DNA of 64,000 nucleotides from Paracoccus caeni (GCF_016629665.1 NZ_JAEPRQ010000007.1:62001-126000), one strand, 5' to 3'. Counted from the stretch's first letter, positions 41,833-50,314 are shown. Program-made: numbers and translations. The notes: a model not told the origin generated them from the letters alone.

Positions 41833-42804
41833 CTATCCCCAGTAAGCCGCCGCCATGAAATTCCGCTTGTCGATCCCGCGCGCCTGCAGATGGCTGCGCG
41901 CCTTCCGCGCCTGACCGGCCTCGGCTGCGAACCAGACGAAGCTGCCTTCGCCTGTCCCGCAATCCTGCAGCGCAGCCAGCAGATCATCGACCTTCTTCAC
42001 CCGGGGGTCCGCCGCCAGCGGTCCCAGATCGGGATAGCTTGCGCTGACGAAAGCCTCGACCTCGCAGGTCGCCAGTTCCAGCATCCGCACGATCGCGGGC
42101 AAGGCTGTCTCATCCCCGAAAAGATGCAGTCGCGCCGCGTCAGGGCACCAGCCGCCACCCGGTCCGATGATCGCGACCTCGGCGCCCTCGGGGCCGGACA
42201 AGGCCCAGTCGCAGGTCGGGCTGCCCTCGTGCCGGAAGATGTCGAAATCCAGCCAGTCATCCTGTTGCTCGATCACCGTATAGACCGGCCTGTGCAGTGC
42301 ATCCGGTCCCTCGGGCCAGATGGTTCGCCCCGTGGCCCCGATCCTCGGCCAGATCGCCTGACGGCCCGCAGGCGGCACCAGCAGCCGGAAATGCAGGCTT
42401 CCCTGCCCGAACCGCGCAGCCTCCGGCCCCTGCAGACGCACCCGCAGATAGCCCGGCGTCCGCGGCGAAACAGACACCACCCGCATCAGCGACAGCCCCG
42501 GCGCCAGCGCGCCTTCATCCACCCGTTCCCACAGGATCTCCAGCCCGGCCTCTGCGAACAACTCGGTCGCGCTGTCCTGCAGATTGCCCATCAGCCGCGC
42601 TTCCGGCGCCGCCAGATCGACGCGCACCGAACCGTCCTCGGGCGTCAGCCGCAACTCGCATCCCCAGACGAACAGGCTCAGCGCCTCGGGGCTTTCGACC
42701 AGCGGCACATCCCACGCCGTCGCCCGCGCCTTCAGCGCCGCAACTGCTGCGCCCGAGGCACGCGGGATAACGCCCAGATTGCGATAGGTGCGAAGCTGCG
42801 ACAT
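41833..42804 (-). CDS. Siderophore-interacting protein with N-terminal DUF2218 domain
   Basis: This 323-residue protein combines a DUF2218-like domain (about 1-90) with a siderophore-interacting flavoprotein reductase. The FAD-binding part (Y-L-R-V-R-L, then F-R-L-L-V-P-P-A-G-R) is followed by a NAD(P)H part with G-D-E-T-A-L-P-A-I near 207. The last residues are F-M-A-A-A-Y-W-G, the family's conserved end. These ViuB-type enzymes reduce ferric siderophores in the cytoplasm and release iron, which complements the nearby importer. The start at 42804 replaces a longer frame that runs through the operator. Confidence 0.88.
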   Translation of the reverse strand: MSQLRTYRNLGVIPRASGAAVAALKARATAWDVPLVESPEALSLFVWGCELRLTPEDGSVRVDLAAPEARLMGNLQDSATELFAEAGLEILWERVDEGALAPGLSLMRVVSVSPRTPGYLRVRLQGPEAARFGQGSLHFRLLVPPAGRQAIWPRIGATGRTIWPEGPDALHRPVYTVIEQQDDWLDFDIFRHEGSPTCDWALSGPEGAEVAIIGPGGGWCPDAARLHLFGDETALPAIVRMLELATCEVEAFVSASYPDLGPLAADPRVKKVDDLLAALQDCGTGEGSFVWFAAEAGQARKARSHLQARGIDKRNFMAAAYWG

Positions 42805-42844
42805 GATGGAAGTCCTGATCGAAATGACTCGTCCGGCAGCATAT

Positions 42845-42860
42845 ACAAAAGCATTTTTGT
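42845..42860. promoter_or_regulatory. Candidate iron operator upstream of the siderophore-interacting protein
   Basis: ACAAAA (42845-42850) and TTTTGT (42855-42860) flank GCAT. Reading leftward, the palindrome directly follows a TTGACA box and precedes TATATG, so it lies over the promoter. Iron control is inferred from the target gene. Confidence 0.5.
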
Positions 42861-43090
42861 CAACAATACCCCCGGCAACCACCTCTCGAAGCTGTCATGA
42901 CCACGCGGCTTTTCGCAGATGCAGCGGGAACCTGCCCACGGATCGCAGGGCTAATGGCTTGTTTTCGCCGCACGAAATGCGGCCCTCTGGCCGTTTCATT
43001 CCGGATGCGCAAGATCAGGATCACCACCCGGCGATGCGCAGGCCGTATCGTCAAGGAGGAGGTGAACAGAGCTGCAATGGAGTTCAGACC

Positions 43091-43303
43091 ATGATGTCTA
43101 TTCGTCAAAAGCCCGTCCGGGCCGCCTTTCTTGCCGTCGCACTTGCCAGCGCCACCGTGCTGAGCGCGTGTAAGGAAGAGGGTGACGCAGGCGCAGATCC
43201 CGCCGCAACCACCACCGACCCGGCAGCCGAAAGCGCGCCCGCCCCGGATGCGGCAGCACCGGCCACCGATCCTGCACCGGCAGGCGAAGCTCCGTCGCAG
43301 TAA
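43091..43303 (+). CDS. Small alanine/proline-rich lipoprotein
   Basis: This 70-residue protein starts at ATGATG with GGAG 8 bp upstream. Residues 1-26 form a lipoprotein signal ending in the lipobox L-S-A-C, so Cys27 is the likely lipidated residue. The mature part is short and disordered, rich in Ala, Asp, Pro and Thr with P-A/A-P repeats. Such tiny lipoproteins are common in Rhodobacteraceae, but their role is unknown. No partner gene is obvious; the nearest gene on the right is the replication initiator, convergent with it. Confidence 0.65.
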   Translation: MMSIRQKPVRAAFLAVALASATVLSACKEEGDAGADPAATTTDPAAESAPAPDAAAPATDPAPAGEAPSQ

Positions 43304-43367
43304 GCGTCAGCGAGCCAATATCGCGACACCGGAACCGCCGGCGCAAGCCGGCGGTTTCGCTTGCCGG

Positions 43368-44045
43368 TCATGACGGCGCCTCGATCCTGACCGCGCTGAC
43401 GACCGGATCGCAACGCCTGACCGCCACCTGCAACCGCGCCATCAGATGGGTGCGGATATAGGTCGCGTGAAACCGGCTTGGCGCCAACAGCGTCAGACAG
43501 CCCGCCTCGACGCCGCCATCCACCAACCCCGAAAACCACGCATCGTAAAGCGCACCGTCCTCACCCGACAGCATCGCCCGCGCCCTGCCCCACAGCCCCT
43601 CGGCGGGCAAAGGATCGGGCCTTCGGAACGGAACCACGGTCCGGTCCGCCACCTCTTCGACCCCGCCCACACGGGCCACGTAATCCTCGCCGATATTCGG
43701 CCAGGCCGGGCGGGTGTCCAGCATGATCCGCTCCAGATCGATCCCCAGAACCGAGACCCTGCCCCGCGCGCCTTGCTTCTTCACCGTGATCCAGCCCAGC
43801 CCCTTCAGCCGGGCCATATCCCGCTTGACCGTCCGCTCATCCACGCACCACAGCCGCGCTATCTCGCGCTGGCCCATGACAAGCTCGTTCCTCTGCCAGT
43901 TATATCTGGTGGTGATCAGCGCCATCAGCCGCAGCACAAGCCGCTGCGCGTTCTGGTCGCCAGCCAGCGCATGTGCCATCATCGCTGACAGGATATCATA
44001 TTTCTTCGCCGCCGCCTCTCGGCCGACGGGTTTGATCACCTGCAT
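43368..44045 (-). CDS. DnaA-like plasmid replication initiator
   Basis: This 225-residue protein matches the DnaA-like replicases of Rhodobacterales plasmids. The N-terminal part holds a winged helix (ELVMGQREIARLWCVDERTV, then K-R-D-M-A-R-L). The C-terminal part resembles the short DnaA domain I-like module (LWGRARAMLSGEDGALYDAW, then A-P-S-R-F-H-A-T-Y-I-R-T-H). It lacks the DnaA AAA+ ATPase domain. AGGAG precedes the start. It is read away from parA across a 436-bp gap with repeats, which is the normal arrangement for such replicons. The compatibility subgroup cannot be assigned without an alignment. Confidence 0.85.
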   Translation of the reverse strand: MQVIKPVGREAAAKKYDILSAMMAHALAGDQNAQRLVLRLMALITTRYNWQRNELVMGQREIARLWCVDERTVKRDMARLKGLGWITVKKQGARGRVSVLGIDLERIMLDTRPAWPNIGEDYVARVGGVEEVADRTVVPFRRPDPLPAEGLWGRARAMLSGEDGALYDAWFSGLVDGGVEAGCLTLLAPSRFHATYIRTHLMARLQVAVRRCDPVVSAVRIEAPS

Positions 44046-44229
44046 CGCTGCTCCTGCCTGCCGGTTAACCCGGCCATTGCTCGTCTGGTGAATGGACGAT
44101 CTTGTGTCGTCTCAAACGCTTTTCACCATCTTCACAGCATTTGCGTCCCGTTTCCCGATTCTGTCAAGAGTTTTGCACCCTTGCGCCTTTTCCCGTCCCA
44201 TTCCGGCAGGAATAATCGGTATTAATGGT

Positions 44230-44461
44230 ATAGGGTGACATACTGGATGTCCCCTATTTGTCCACGGATGTCCCCCAATCCCTAGCAGAACACCCGGGCC
44301 TGTCCCCCTATCCATAGCCCCCTGCCCCGCAACGGACAGCGCACGCCGGACAGCCGATTCGCGCAACAGGCGCTGGAATGGGCTAAGATACGACTTCAGT
44401 AAACTTGGCTTTTGCCAAAGACGCAAATCCAGCGTAAAAGCAGAAACAATAATAATCAACG
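44230..44461. other. Candidate plasmid replication origin (iteron-like repeats and AT-rich stretch)
   Basis: The 436-bp gap between the initiator and parA contains repeats related to TGTCCCCCTAT: at 44248, 44269 and 44301 on the plus strand, and a weaker inverted copy at 44230-44240. GGACA (inverted TGTCC) recurs at 44334 and 44348. TTGTCCACG at 44258-44266 matches the DnaA box in seven of nine positions. A small hairpin TTGGC-TTTT-GCCAA (44405-44418) and an AT-rich stretch around 44440-44461 follow. Confidence 0.55.
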
Positions 44462-44481
44462 TCCTTCGATACAGGCACCAT

Positions 44482-45786
44482 ATGTACACGCACGAAGACC
44501 TTGCCCGGCTGCAATCGCAATCCCTGAAGATGCAGGGCTGGATCCGGCGGCAGACCTTCAGCCCCGCCAACGAGAAAACCCTCCGCCGCTTTTCTAGCTG
44601 GGAAGTGGCCGAGCTGATCTTCCAGATCAATCAGTCCACCTTCCGCGGTAAGCTGGCCGCCGATCCGAACCTTCCCCTCGGGGAAGTCGAAGAGGATGGC
44701 CGTCAGCGCTGGTTCAGCCTTGATGAGATCAACGAGCTGCGCCGCCGCGTCCGCATCAACAAGAAGTCGCTGATGCCCCCCCGCCCCGCCGGCAAGCGCG
44801 CCTTTCGCGCGGCGGTCGCGAACTTCAAGGGCGGCGCGGGCAAGTCCACCGTGGCCTTGCATCTCGCCCATGCCGCCGCGCTTGACGGCTACCGCGTCCT
44901 TGTCGTCGATTTCGACCCGCAGGCCACCCTGAGCCACTCGATGGGCCTGACCGATGTCGGCGAGGATCACACCGTCTGGGGCATCATGGCCCGCGATCTG
45001 GAACGCGAGACCGATCGGATGAACACCCCGACCGCAGGCGCGGAAAGCGGCACCGCCCTGCCCCAACGCAAGCTGCCCGCCTCGATCCGCGACATGGGCC
45101 TTGGCTCGCTGCGGCCTGCGGACTTCATCAAGCCGACCGCGTGGTCCACGATCGATATCGTGCCAAGCTGCGCCAATGCCGCCTTCGTCGAGTTCGCCAG
45201 CGCCCAGTATCGGCACCTCAATCCCGAATGGACCTTCTTCGGTGCCGTCTCGCGCTTCCTCGACAGCCTTGCCGACGATGCCTACGACCTGATCCTCTTC
45301 GACTGCCCCCCGGCCATCGGGTATCAGTCGATGAACGCGGTCTTTGCCGCCGACATGCTCTATATCCCTTCGGGTCCCGGCTACTGGGAATATGACTCGA
45401 CCACCAGCTTCATCGGCCAGTTGGCCGAGGCGCTGGAAGACCTGTCCCATGGCTTCGAAAACTTCCCCACGGGGAAGATTTCGCTGCCCAAGGCCTTCGC
45501 CGACATTCGCTTCCTGATGACCCGTTACGAGCCCTCGAATGAATTGCATCAGGCGATGCTGAACGCCTTCCGGCAGGTTTTCGGCGACCGGATGGCCGAA
45601 CACCCGATTGAGCTGACCCGCGCGGTCGAACAATCGGGCCGCTTCCTGTCGTCGATCTATGAGATCGATTACCGCGAGATGACCCGTGGCACATGGCGCC
45701 GCGCGCGGGCGACATTCGATCAGGCTTACGAGGAATTTCGCGCCCATGTTCTGCAGGCATGGGACAAGCTGGAGGATAAGGCATGA
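44482..45786 (+). CDS. parA: ParA-type plasmid partition ATPase
   Basis: This 434-residue Walker-type ATPase moves plasmid copies apart. Residues 1-105 form a DNA-binding region with a MerR-like helix-turn-helix (F-S-S-W-E-V-A-E-L-I and W-F-S-L-D-E-I-N-E-L), as in large type Ia ParA/RepA proteins. The deviant Walker A is NFKGGAGKST near residue 114, followed by L-V-V-D-F-D-P-Q-A near 137 and I-L-F-D-C-P-P near 270. It overlaps parB by four bases. Two of the four parS-like palindromes lie inside the gene. It is read divergently from the initiator gene. Confidence 0.92.
   Translation: MYTHEDLARLQSQSLKMQGWIRRQTFSPANEKTLRRFSSWEVAELIFQINQSTFRGKLAADPNLPLGEVEEDGRQRWFSLDEINELRRRVRINKKSLMPPRPAGKRAFRAAVANFKGGAGKSTVALHLAHAAALDGYRVLVVDFDPQATLSHSMGLTDVGEDHTVWGIMARDLERETDRMNTPTAGAESGTALPQRKLPASIRDMGLGSLRPADFIKPTAWSTIDIVPSCANAAFVEFASAQYRHLNPEWTFFGAVSRFLDSLADDAYDLILFDCPPAIGYQSMNAVFAADMLYIPSGPGYWEYDSTTSFIGQLAEALEDLSHGFENFPTGKISLPKAFADIRFLMTRYEPSNELHQAMLNAFRQVFGDRMAEHPIELTRAVEQSGRFLSSIYEIDYREMTRGTWRRARATFDQAYEEFRAHVLQAWDKLEDKA
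44671..44686. repeat. parS-like palindrome 1 (inside parA)
   Basis: CTTCCCC-TC-GGGGAAG, the first of four copies of a 16-bp palindrome in the par region; only the central dinucleotide varies. Candidate ParB-binding centromere site. Confidence 0.65.
45462..45477. repeat. parS-like palindrome 2 (inside parA)
   Basis: CTTCCCC-AC-GGGGAAG, identical in both arms to the other three copies. Candidate ParB-binding site within the coding sequence of parA. Confidence 0.65.
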
Positions 45787-46889
45787 GCCGCAAGCGCCGC
45801 ATGTTCGACATCGAAATCCCCGAGGATGAGCCGGAAACCTTCCCCGCGGGGAAGGATGAGCCGCGCGAGCAGCGTCGTGGCCCGATGGCGACCGCGATTG
45901 CCGAGACCGCAGAATCCAGCCGCGACCGCGCCGAGATCGAGGCGCAGATCCGTGCCGAAAACGATGCGCTGGCGCAGGAACATGTGCGCCTGAAACGCGC
46001 GGGCCTGATTACCGACATGATCCCGCTGGACGCCATCGACACCTACAAACTGACCCGCGACCGCGCGCCGGCCGCCGATTTCGAAATGACCGAACTGGTC
46101 GCATCGATCCGCGATATCGGTCTGTCGAACCCGATCAGGGTCGAGCAGGGGCGCGATGGCCGCTACGAATTGATCCAGGGCTGGCGGCGATTGTCGGCCT
46201 ATCGGCAGTTGCTGGCAGAGACCGGCGATGCCGAGGCATGGGGCACGATCCCGGCAGGTATCGTTGCGCGCGGCGACCGGCTTGAGCAGCTTTACCGCCG
46301 GATGGTGGATGAAAATCTGGTCCGCAAGGACATCTCTTTCGCCGAGATGGCGCAACTTGCCGTGCATTACGCGATCGACCCGCACACCGCCGAACATGAC
46401 CCGGAAAAGGCGGTGGCGATCCTGTTCAAATCGGCGGGCTACCAGAAGCGCAGCTATATCCGCAACTTCATCCCGGTCGTGCAGCGGCTGGGCGAGGTGC
46501 TGAAATATGCGCAGGACATTCCGCGCGCCTTGGGCCTGTCTCTGGCCCAGCGGCTGGAGGAAGTGCCGGGGATCGTTGCGGCGATCAAGACCGATCTTCA
46601 TGACTGGGACGATCGGTCGGTCAAGGACGAACTCGACATTCTGCGGCGCTATGCGGGGCAGGGGGTCGATGCGCTGGAAGAGGGCGGTGAGCCGGTCAGG
46701 AAAGTCGCGGCGCCGGTGCCGCAGCAGGGCAAGGCCAAGACCACCTTCCAACTGGTGCGCCCGCAAGGCAGTGCGAAATGCACCGCCGCGAATGGCCGGT
46801 TGGAGATCAGATTGCCGCGTGACTTCTCGACCATCGACCGGCGAAAGCTGGAATCGGCGGTGGCGATGTTGCTGGATCAGATCGAATAG
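45783..46889 (+). CDS. parB: ParB-type plasmid partition protein
   Basis: This 368-residue centromere-binding protein has the ParB/Spo0J N-terminal nuclease-like domain (S-I-R-D-I-G-L-S-N-P-I-R-V near residue 107, then E-L-I-Q-G-W-R-R-L-S-A near 126). A central helix-turn-helix region follows (R-K-D-I-S-F-A-E-M-A-Q-L-A near 180). GGAGG lies just before its start and the frame overlaps parA by four bases. The region around codons 19-24 coincides with a parS-like palindrome, and another copy follows its stop, so the protein may bind and regulate its own gene. Confidence 0.92.
   Translation: MSRKRRMFDIEIPEDEPETFPAGKDEPREQRRGPMATAIAETAESSRDRAEIEAQIRAENDALAQEHVRLKRAGLITDMIPLDAIDTYKLTRDRAPAADFEMTELVASIRDIGLSNPIRVEQGRDGRYELIQGWRRLSAYRQLLAETGDAEAWGTIPAGIVARGDRLEQLYRRMVDENLVRKDISFAEMAQLAVHYAIDPHTAEHDPEKAVAILFKSAGYQKRSYIRNFIPVVQRLGEVLKYAQDIPRALGLSLAQRLEEVPGIVAAIKTDLHDWDDRSVKDELDILRRYAGQGVDALEEGGEPVRKVAAPVPQQGKAKTTFQLVRPQGSAKCTAANGRLEIRLPRDFSTIDRRKLESAVAMLLDQIE
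45839..45854. repeat. parS-like palindrome 3 (start of parB)
   Basis: CTTCCCCGCGGGGAAG, a perfect 16-bp palindrome near codon 20 of parB. Identical to the copy at 46892-46907. Confidence 0.7.
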
Positions 46890-46891
46890 AT

Positions 46892-46907
46892 CTTCCCCGC
46901 GGGGAAG
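46892..46907. repeat. parS-like palindrome 4 (after parB)
   Basis: CTTCCCCGCGGGGAAG, a perfect palindrome 2 bp after the parB stop. It is the only copy outside coding sequence, so it is the best candidate for the primary centromere site; it may also act as a hairpin. Confidence 0.7.
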
Positions 46908-46952
46908 GTTTTCCGGGGTGGAAAGGGCGGCTTTCGGGCCGCCCTTTCTCGT

Positions 46953-47987
46953 TCAACCCAGAAGATCGGTCGCCGGGTTCTCGGTGATCTCGACATCCGC
47001 ATAGTAGCGCTGCGCCTGATTGGCACTGCGATGCAGGGAAAGCTGCATGGCGGCGGGCAGGGGCGCGCCGTCCAATGCCGCCTGGGTCAGGAAGCCCGAC
47101 CGCAAACCATGGGCGCTGGCGAATTCGGGCGGGTATCCGGCAAGGGTCAGGCGATGGCGGACGACCGAGCGGATACTTTCGGGGCCAAGGCGGCGGGCCA
47201 GCACCCGGTCGGCCTGACTGACCGGGCGGAACAGTGGCCCGCGCAGGATACCGGCGAGGCTGATCCAATCCATGACCGCCCGAGCGGCGCGGCCCTTCAG
47301 CGGCAGGCGCGGGGCGTCGTCGGGGCCGGTGGTCTTGGTGGTCAGCAGCCTGATCCTCAGCAGCCCGGCGCTGTCGAATTCGCGGGCATCGATGTCGTCG
47401 CGGTTCAGGGCCGAAATCTCGGACCGCCTGCGCCCGCCCGAGGCCCATCCCAGCATCAGGATCGCCCGGTCGCGCAGACCGCGATGGCTGTGGTCGCAGG
47501 TCTTCAGCATCGCTTCGAGCACGGGCTTGGTGATCGGGTTCTCGGACTTCCGCTGCGTCGGTCTGGCGGCGGCACGGCGGGCGCGCCCACGCGCCTGCGA
47601 GACCAGCGGCGCGTCGAAGGGCGAGGGCAGGTTCTTCATCCGGTGGAAGGCCCGCCAGCTCGCCACGCGCCGGTCCAGCGTCGCGGGGGCCGGGCAGGCC
47701 AGCGTGCGGCGCAGTCCGGCGGCGATCAGGGCCAGCGCAACCTCTTGCGCCTTGCCGGGGCGGTCGGTCAGGTCCACGGCATGGTCGGTCAGGAAGCGCA
47801 GCGCCACGGCCTCACCCTCGGGCCAGGCGAGGGGTTCGCCGTAGCTGGCCTGCTTCCAGGCCGAGATGTAGGCGAGGTCGCGTTCCCATGCGCGGAGCGT
47901 GTTGGCAGGGGTGCCGCGGCGGTAGAGGTCGGCGAGGGCTTCCTCTTCGGCGGGGGTCAGGGAGAGGGGGGTGATTGGCAGGTCCAT
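46953..47987 (-). CDS. Tyrosine recombinase (XerC/D-like integrase)
   Basis: This 344-residue recombinase has a core-binding domain (about 1-140) and a catalytic domain. The catalytic residues are in order: Arg186 in SGGRRRSEI, a lysine in the T-T-K-T-T-G beta-hairpin near 216, H293-x-x-R296 in HGLRSGF, His319 in LSLHRSA and the nucleophile among Y328/Y329. It is located next to parB and read toward it. Two dif-like sites start 36 bp upstream of its start codon. Resolution of plasmid multimers is the likely role; integration of a mobile element is the alternative. Confidence 0.87.
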   Translation of the reverse strand: MDLPITPLSLTPAEEEALADLYRRGTPANTLRAWERDLAYISAWKQASYGEPLAWPEGEAVALRFLTDHAVDLTDRPGKAQEVALALIAAGLRRTLACPAPATLDRRVASWRAFHRMKNLPSPFDAPLVSQARGRARRAAARPTQRKSENPITKPVLEAMLKTCDHSHRGLRDRAILMLGWASGGRRRSEISALNRDDIDAREFDSAGLLRIRLLTTKTTGPDDAPRLPLKGRAARAVMDWISLAGILRGPLFRPVSQADRVLARRLGPESIRSVVRHRLTLAGYPPEFASAHGLRSGFLTQAALDGAPLPAAMQLSLHRSANQAQRYYADVEITENPATDLLG

Positions 47988-48023
47988 GGGCGGATTATGA
48001 GGGTGTGGAAGGGGGCAGTCAAG

Positions 48024-48117
48024 TTTGTTGATAAGGGAACATTATCGAATGTTAATGGGCAAAATCGCTGTTGTTTGAGTAATCCGCATTTTGTTGATAA
48101 ATTGCGGATAAGAATGT
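48024..48117. repeat. Two tandem dif-like sites upstream of the recombinase
   Basis: TTTGTTGATAA occurs at 48024-48034 and 48090-48100, each followed 11-12 bp later by GAATGT (48047-48052 and 48112-48117). The first copy has the XerCD site layout: 11-bp left arm ending ATAA, 7-bp centre, right arm starting TTAT. The remaining bases of this 423-bp gap up to the ssuA promoter show no supportable gene. Confidence 0.5.
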
Positions 48118-48332
48118 AGGTCGCAGGCGGGTGGAAGTGGGTGCGATTCGTCCGGTTTCGCTCAGAGAATGGCGGATTTCGCAAGTCCGGCGGCGCGGGA
48201 CATCACCGATAGCGGCGCAAAAGCCGCGATTCGCTGGTGGTTCAGCCTGTCCGAAAAAGATCCCGGTCGTGAAATGCGGTCGGGAGAGAGGATTGTCGTC
48301 GCGCGGCGGCGAACAAGACCCGAACCGTTCTA

Positions 48333-48370
48333 TTTACGAAAAATCCTAATACACGATATTTCTAGTCGTG
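48333..48370 (+). promoter_or_regulatory. Candidate promoter and operator of the sulfonate operon
   Basis: TTTACG (48333-48338) and ATATTT (48356-48361) are 17 bp apart. An inverted repeat CACGA/TCGTG (48352-48356 and 48366-48370) covers the -10 region. The site is about 40 bp upstream of the ssuA start. Confidence 0.4.
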
Positions 48371-48410
48371 AAATAGGAACGGGCCGCTGGGCCGCAATCT
48401 GGAGATGATG

Positions 48411-49412
48411 ATGGCCAAGGATCGGACAGTGGACGGGCTGCATCTGTCACGGCGGGGCGTCGTCGCCGGGGTTGCGGGTTTCGCTGCGGCGGCGCTGGCT
48501 GCACCGCATTTGCTGCGGGCAGAGGCGCTGAAGGAACTGCGCATCGACTTTGCGACCTATAACCCGGTGTCGCTGTTGCTGCGCGAGCAGGGCTGGCTTG
48601 AGGAAGAGTTCAAGGCGGACGGCACCGCGATCACATGGGTGCAGTCGGCGGGGTCGAACAAGGCGCTGGAATTTCTGAGCGCCAGTGCCATCGACTTTGG
48701 CTCGACTGCCGGGGCTGCCGCGCTGGTCTCGAAGATCAACGGCAATCCGATCAAATCGATCTACAGCTATTCGCGGCCTGAATGGACGGCGCTGGTGACG
48801 CGGCTCGATGCCGGGATCGCCTCGCCCGCCGATTTGGCGGGCAAGACGGTGGCGCTGACCCGGGGCACCGATCCGCATATCTTCCTGATCCGTGCATTGG
48901 CGGCGGTTGGGCTGACCGAGGCCGATATTACCCCGGTGCTGCTGCAACATGCCGATGGCCGCACCGCCCTGATCCGGGGCGATGTTGACGCATGGGCGGG
49001 GCTGGACCCGATGATGGCGGCAGCCGAGTTGGAAGATGGGGCGACGCTGTTTCATCGCGATCTGGAAGCCAACACGTTCGGCATTCTGAATGTCCGCGAG
49101 GAGTTTCTGGAACGCCAGCCCGAGACCGTTGCCCGCGTGCTGTCGGTCTATGAGCGTGCCCGCAAACATGCGCTGGATCACCCCGACGACCTGAAAGCGG
49201 TCGCGGTGAAGGTGACCGGGCTGGCGCCCGAGGTCATCGATTTGCAGATCGATGATCGTACCGACCTGACCCTGCCGCAAATCGGCCAGCCGCAGCGTGA
49301 CGCGATCAGCGCGGCGGGGCTGGCGCTGCAACAAGCGGGGGTGCTGGACGCCTCGGTCGATGTTGCCCGCGCAGTGAATGACTTGCTGGAAGACCGCGCG
49401 CCAGAGGCGTGA
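48411..49412 (+). CDS. ssuA: Aliphatic sulfonate-binding protein, SsuA-like
   Basis: This 333-residue periplasmic protein captures an organosulfonate for import. The N-terminus L-S-R-R-G-V-V-A-G followed by a hydrophobic stretch is a twin-arginine-type signal. The mature part has I-D-F-A-T-Y-N-P-V-S-L-L-L and G-S-N-K-A-L-E-F-L-S-A, typical of the SsuA/NrtA-like fold. Three consecutive ATGs are possible; I chose 48411, 6 bp after GGAG. It leads the operon ssuA-ssuC-ssuB-ssuD, and the substrate class follows from the monooxygenase gene at its end. Confidence 0.85.
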   Translation: MAKDRTVDGLHLSRRGVVAGVAGFAAAALAAPHLLRAEALKELRIDFATYNPVSLLLREQGWLEEEFKADGTAITWVQSAGSNKALEFLSASAIDFGSTAGAAALVSKINGNPIKSIYSYSRPEWTALVTRLDAGIASPADLAGKTVALTRGTDPHIFLIRALAAVGLTEADITPVLLQHADGRTALIRGDVDAWAGLDPMMAAAELEDGATLFHRDLEANTFGILNVREEFLERQPETVARVLSVYERARKHALDHPDDLKAVAVKVTGLAPEVIDLQIDDRTDLTLPQIGQPQRDAISAAGLALQQAGVLDASVDVARAVNDLLEDRAPEA

Positions 49413-49432
49413 GCCGCGAAAGGAGCCGCAGC

Positions 49433-50314
49433 ATGACGGATATTCTCTCGGATACAGAAGCGCGAAAGCATCGGGATGCGCGTTCCGCGTTGTTCGAAAG
49501 GGCAGGGGGGCTGCGCAATGTGCCGCTGGCGGTCGGGTTGATCCTGCCGCTGTCGCTGGCATTGGTGTGGGAATTGGCGGTGGCGGCGGGGCTGAGCTCT
49601 GGCAGGCTGCTGCCGCCGCCTTCGGTCATCATCCAGACGCTTGGCGCGTTGTGGGGGCAGGGCGATCTGTCGGGTCATGCGCTGACGACGCTGTGGCGGG
49701 TGTTGGTGGGCTTCGGGCTTGGGGTCGCCGCCGGGACGATTGCCGGTGCGATCACCGGCTATTCCCGTGGAATCGCCCGTGTCCTGGACCCGACGGTCCA
49801 GGCGCTGCGGGCGATCCCCTCGATCGCCTGGGTGCCGCTGTTCATCCTGTGGTTCGGGATTTTCGAGCTGTCGAAGATCACCCTGATCGCGACCGGCGTG
49901 TTCTTTCCGGTCTATCTGGGGACGATGGATGCCATCCGCTCGGTCGATCGGAAAGTCGTCGAGGTGGGGCTGGTTCATCGCCTGTCCAGCCCGGCGATGA
50001 TTGGCCGGATCATGCTGCCCGCGATTCTGCCGGCCTATGTGACCGCGCTGCGTTCGGGCCTTGGTCTGGGCTGGATGTTCGTCGTCGCCGCCGAGTTCAT
50101 GGGCGCGTCGCGGGGGTTGGGCTATCTGCTGATCGATGGTCAGCAACTGGGCAAACCGGCGCAGATCGTCGCCGCCATCATCACCTTCGCGGTGCTGGGC
50201 AAGCTGACCGACAGCATTCTGGTGGCGGTGACGCGACCGCTGTTGCGGTGGGAAGACAGGTTCGGGCAGCGGGCTGACAGCCGTGCCGCCGCGAACAGGC
50301 AGGAGGTGGCGTGA
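49433..50314 (+). CDS. ssuC: Sulfonate ABC transporter permease, SsuC-like
   Basis: This 293-residue permease has about six membrane segments and the E-A-A-like coupling loop with R-A-I-P-S-I-A-W-V-P-L near residue 125, characteristic of the nitrate/sulfonate/taurine family. The start at 49433 is preferred over a GTG 24 bp upstream because AAAGGAG sits 8 bp before it. It shares one base with the start of ssuB. It forms the channel for the SsuA-like binding protein. Confidence 0.88.
   Translation: MTDILSDTEARKHRDARSALFERAGGLRNVPLAVGLILPLSLALVWELAVAAGLSSGRLLPPPSVIIQTLGALWGQGDLSGHALTTLWRVLVGFGLGVAAGTIAGAITGYSRGIARVLDPTVQALRAIPSIAWVPLFILWFGIFELSKITLIATGVFFPVYLGTMDAIRSVDRKVVEVGLVHRLSSPAMIGRIMLPAILPAYVTALRSGLGLGWMFVVAAEFMGASRGLGYLLIDGQQLGKPAQIVAAIITFAVLGKLTDSILVAVTRPLLRWEDRFGQRADSRAAANRQEVA

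Noticed and set aside
48131..48408. Two overlapping short frames between the recombinase and ssuA
   Set aside because: No ribosome site, no recognisable features, and they run through the candidate ssuA promoter.
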